DNA of 64,000 nucleotides, from positions 1,550,001-1,614,000 of the forward strand of contig NZ_CP012676.1 in the NCBI RefSeq assembly GCF_001294575.1. The letters are read 5' to 3'. The translations under genes were made by a program, and so were the position numbers. The notes beneath the pieces are model-generated. The model saw only the letters and a program-made list of their open reading frames with translations, was not told the DNA's origin and searched no databases. Below, in pieces: positions 62,173 through 64,000 of the stretch. The DNA comes from Pseudomonas versuta (GTDB taxonomy: Bacteria; Pseudomonadota; Gammaproteobacteria; Pseudomonadales; Pseudomonadaceae). The stretch's first letter is position 1, and each line of letters starts with the position of its first letter.

Positions 62173-62474
62173 AGCATTCATCCTTTATTGATAGGCTCTG
62201 TATAGACCTTCGCAGTGCACAAAAGGTCTGTGACTGGGCTCTAGATTAATCCACTGGGCTCAAGCATGCATGATCTCGATCAAAATCCCTATTGCGGGTT
62301 TTCGGAAGGAGGGCGCGCATTTCATAACAAATGTAAATATTTGCGGAACGCCTGGTACAAACTCCAGTCAGTTGAGGGCGTTTCTATGGGTGCCTGAAAT
62401 CCAATTGCCGTTATACTCTGCGCCTGACCCGGGGCGTAGCGCCCAAGAATTAAGTATTTTTTAGGAGCTTTGCT
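62173..62474 (+). other. Intergenic region upstream of mlaA
   Basis: About 300 non-coding bases between DUF4404 and mlaA. A possible -10 box TATACT lies at about 62413, followed by a small GC hairpin (GGGGCGTAGCGCCC), and AGGAG stands before the mlaA ATG. No gene is apparent. Confidence 0.5.
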
Positions 62475-63164
62475 ATGCGCTGGACTGATCGTCTTGCTCA
62501 CATATGTGTTTGTGCCGGTGTTGCAATGGTCCCATTCACCGCCAATGCCGCCACCGAAGATGACCCGTGGGAAGGGGTAAACCGTGTCATTTTCAAATTT
62601 AACGAAAAACTCGACACCTATGCCTTGAAGCCACTTGCCCAGGGCTACCAGTTCATCACTCCGCAATTTCTGGAGGATGGCATCCACAACATGTATCGAA
62701 ATATCGGCGACGTGCGCAACCTGGCCAACGATGTATTGCAGGCCAAGCCGCATGCAGCGGGCGTGGATACAGCCCGCCTATTGATGAACACCACCCTGGG
62801 TGTGGCGGGTTTCTTTGATGTGGGCACTAAGATGGGCCTGCAGCGCAACAGTGAAGACTTCGGTCAAACTCTCGGGTATTGGGGCGTGCCTAGCGGTCCT
62901 TACGTGATGCTGCCGCTCTTGGGGCCGAGCACCGTACGTGATGCGGTTGCGATTTATCCGGATGGCTACGCCGAACCGTACCGCTACATGAATGACATCC
63001 CGGCCCGTAACATGGCGATCGGCATGGACATTATTGATACCCGCGCCAGCTTGCTGTCTGCTGAAAAGCTCATTACGGGTGACAAATACGTCTTTATCCG
63101 CAATGCGTATCTGCAAAACCGCGAGTTCAAGATCAAAGACGGTCAGGTTGAAGACGACTTTTAA
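62475..63164 (+). CDS. mlaA: MlaA/VacJ outer-membrane phospholipid transport protein
   Basis: A 229-residue MlaA-family protein, which removes misplaced phospholipids from the outer leaflet of the outer membrane. The N-terminal DDPWEGVNRVIFKFNEKLDT motif and YWGVPSGPYVMLPLLGPSTV with DGYAEPYRYMND are typical. The signal sequence (WTDRLAHICVCAGVAMVPFT ending ANA) lacks a lipobox L-x-x-C at the cleavage site, so this member looks soluble or peripherally attached, unlike E. coli MlaA. AGGAG precedes ATG. The mla ABC genes are not adjacent. A strong terminator follows. The order mlaA then rssB matches pseudomonads such as P. aeruginosa. Confidence 0.93.
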   Translation: MRWTDRLAHICVCAGVAMVPFTANAATEDDPWEGVNRVIFKFNEKLDTYALKPLAQGYQFITPQFLEDGIHNMYRNIGDVRNLANDVLQAKPHAAGVDTARLLMNTTLGVAGFFDVGTKMGLQRNSEDFGQTLGYWGVPSGPYVMLPLLGPSTVRDAVAIYPDGYAEPYRYMNDIPARNMAIGMDIIDTRASLLSAEKLITGDKYVFIRNAYLQNREFKIKDGQVEDDF

Positions 63165-63184
63165 CCCTTGCGATTTTGATTCGG

Positions 63185-63210
63185 AAAAACGGCCCTCGGG
63201 GCCGTTTTTT
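63185..63210 (+). terminator. Rho-independent terminator of mlaA
   Basis: An 11-base perfect stem (AAAAACGGCCC, loop TCG, GGGCCGTTTTT) plus one further T, 20 bases after the mlaA stop. Confidence 0.95.
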
Positions 63211-63507
63211 GCATTATCGGGATCGGATAAAGATAGGTTTTATCATGTCTCAGACCTTGGTTTTAGTTGCCGTTCCCTTGGTTCTTATAACCCGCAGGAA
63301 TTTAACTTGACGAAGACCTGCGGCCACCATCGGCCTGAGCTTGAAACCCCCCGCGGATGGGAGTACCGTCTGCGCCTTACACGGGCACCTTTGTAGGATC
63401 GAGCGATAACATCGATTTGAATCAGGGATGTTCAAAAGCCAATTCAGTCGTTGAGCCCGACCCGTTCGAGCTCCTACGCCAACCTAATTCTGGCGCCATT
63501 TGCCCAC
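63211..63507 (+). other. Leader region of rssB
   Basis: About 300 bases between the mlaA terminator and rssB. No gene with a ribosome-binding site was found; short frames on both strands look spurious. It presumably contains the rssB promoter. Confidence 0.5.
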
Positions 63508-64000
63508 ATGCAAAAAACCAGTGCCACGTTGCTGATCATTGACGACGACGAAGTAGTACGCGCCAGTCTGGCTGCCTACTTGGAAGACAGCGGCTTCAGC
63601 GTCCTGCAGGCCAGCAATGGCATCCAGGGTCTTCAGGTGTTCGAGCAAGAGCAGCCAGATTTAGTGATCTGTGACTTGCGCATGCCACAAATGAGTGGCC
63701 TGGAGTTGATTCGCCAGGTATCGCAACGCTCCTCACAAACCCCCGTAATCGTAATCTCGGGTGCTGGCGTGATGAGCGATGTGGTCGAGGCGCTGCGTTT
63801 GGGTGCTGCCGACTACCTGATCAAGCCGCTCGAAGATCTCGCCGTTCTGGAGCACTCCGTTCACCGGGCTCTGGATCGTGCCCGGCTTTTGGTAGAGAAC
63901 CAGCGCTACCGCGACAAGCTGGAGTCTGCCAACCGCGAACTTGAAGCGAGTTTGCATTTATTGCAGGAAGACCAGAATGCGGGTCGGCAGGTTCAGATGA
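63508..64000 (+). CDS. rssB: Response regulator RssB (5' part, continues beyond the window)
   Basis: The first 164 codons of a response regulator; the gene runs off the right edge. The receiver domain is complete: the acidic pocket LLIIDDDEV (Asp12-14), the phosphoacceptor Asp56 in LVICDLRMPQMSGLE, the Ser/Thr position in IVISGAGV and Lys106 in YLIKPLED. A coiled linker follows (DRARLLVENQRYRDKLESAN). In pseudomonads the RssB next to mlaA has a C-terminal PP2C-type phosphatase domain and takes part in control of the sigma factor RpoS with an anti-sigma antagonist; that part is not visible here. ATG 63508 has no clear ribosome-binding site; the choice rests on the fit of the receiver domain start. 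Confidence 0.88.
   Translation, partial: MQKTSATLLIIDDDEVVRASLAAYLEDSGFSVLQASNGIQGLQVFEQEQPDLVICDLRMPQMSGLELIRQVSQRSSQTPVIVISGAGVMSDVVEALRLGAADYLIKPLEDLAVLEHSVHRALDRARLLVENQRYRDKLESANRELEASLHLLQEDQNAGRQVQM

Noticed and set aside
63250..63435. 61-codon leftward frame between mlaA and rssB
   Set aside because: No start context and no recognisable product; probably chance.

Overview
The window reads as chromosomal DNA of a Pseudomonas, most likely of the fluorescens lineage. The evidence is the gene content (1618-residue NAD-dependent glutamate dehydrogenase, creatinase, the mlaA-rssB neighbourhood, the moxR-DUF58-bat operon), the high-GC codon bias and many intergenic palindromes of the TGTAGGAGCGAGCTTGCTCG type that are typical of Pseudomonas REP elements. 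No rRNA, tRNA, CRISPR array, insertion sequence or phage was seen. Species assignment is inference.

Layout. 1-3246: the 3' part of a sugar ABC importer operon (ATPase end, two permeases) closed by an SMP-30-type lactonase. 3185-14121: an accessory region. It holds an Rhs protein without a recognisable toxin tip whose 3' end runs into the lactonase gene, a YqaA-type membrane protein, a broken vgrG, a PAAR gene, an unrecognised two-TM protein, a TssM/IcmF-like protein with a degenerate P-loop, and a 4.3-copy tandem array of a 179-bp palindromic unit. A single copy of the same unit at 7.4 kb has its central loop reversed. 14291-18183: creatinase, an MHS-type transporter and a convergent GlxA/AraC-type regulator. 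18328-20508: two orphans, a taurine-type binding protein and a two-haem cytochrome c. 20658-32123: housekeeping genes including a penicillin-binding protein 2, a D-cysteine desulfhydrase-like enzyme, cytochrome b561, nadK, a phosphoesterase, a rhomboid protease and pepN.

32216-36342: a sugar-acid module (GntR/FadR regulator, IlvD/Edd dehydratase, divergent MFS transporter) with two palindromic candidate operators between the divergent genes. 38281-41340: an ECF sigma/anti-sigma pair transcribed away from a membrane-anchored catalase-like peroxidase and a cytochrome b561. The two directions carry the same promoter signature, GGGAATAA-N14-CGTCT. 41434-46894: sbcD-sbcC-GST, coupled by 4-base overlaps. 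46985-53821: moxR-DUF58-DUF4381-batA-batB/C-batD, nearly all overlapping. 54102-56464: MFS transporter, amidohydrolase and a small acidic protein. 56978-64000: gdhB, a DUF4404 protein, mlaA and the start of rssB, which runs off the window.

How the parts work together: the lactonase and ABC importer at the left edge and the aldonate-type dehydratase near 33-35 kb could be steps of oxidative sugar catabolism, but they are about 30 kb apart and their substrates are not shown by sequence. The T6SS-like pieces lack the sheath, tube and baseplate genes, so they can only act as accessory parts of a system encoded elsewhere, or they are decaying.
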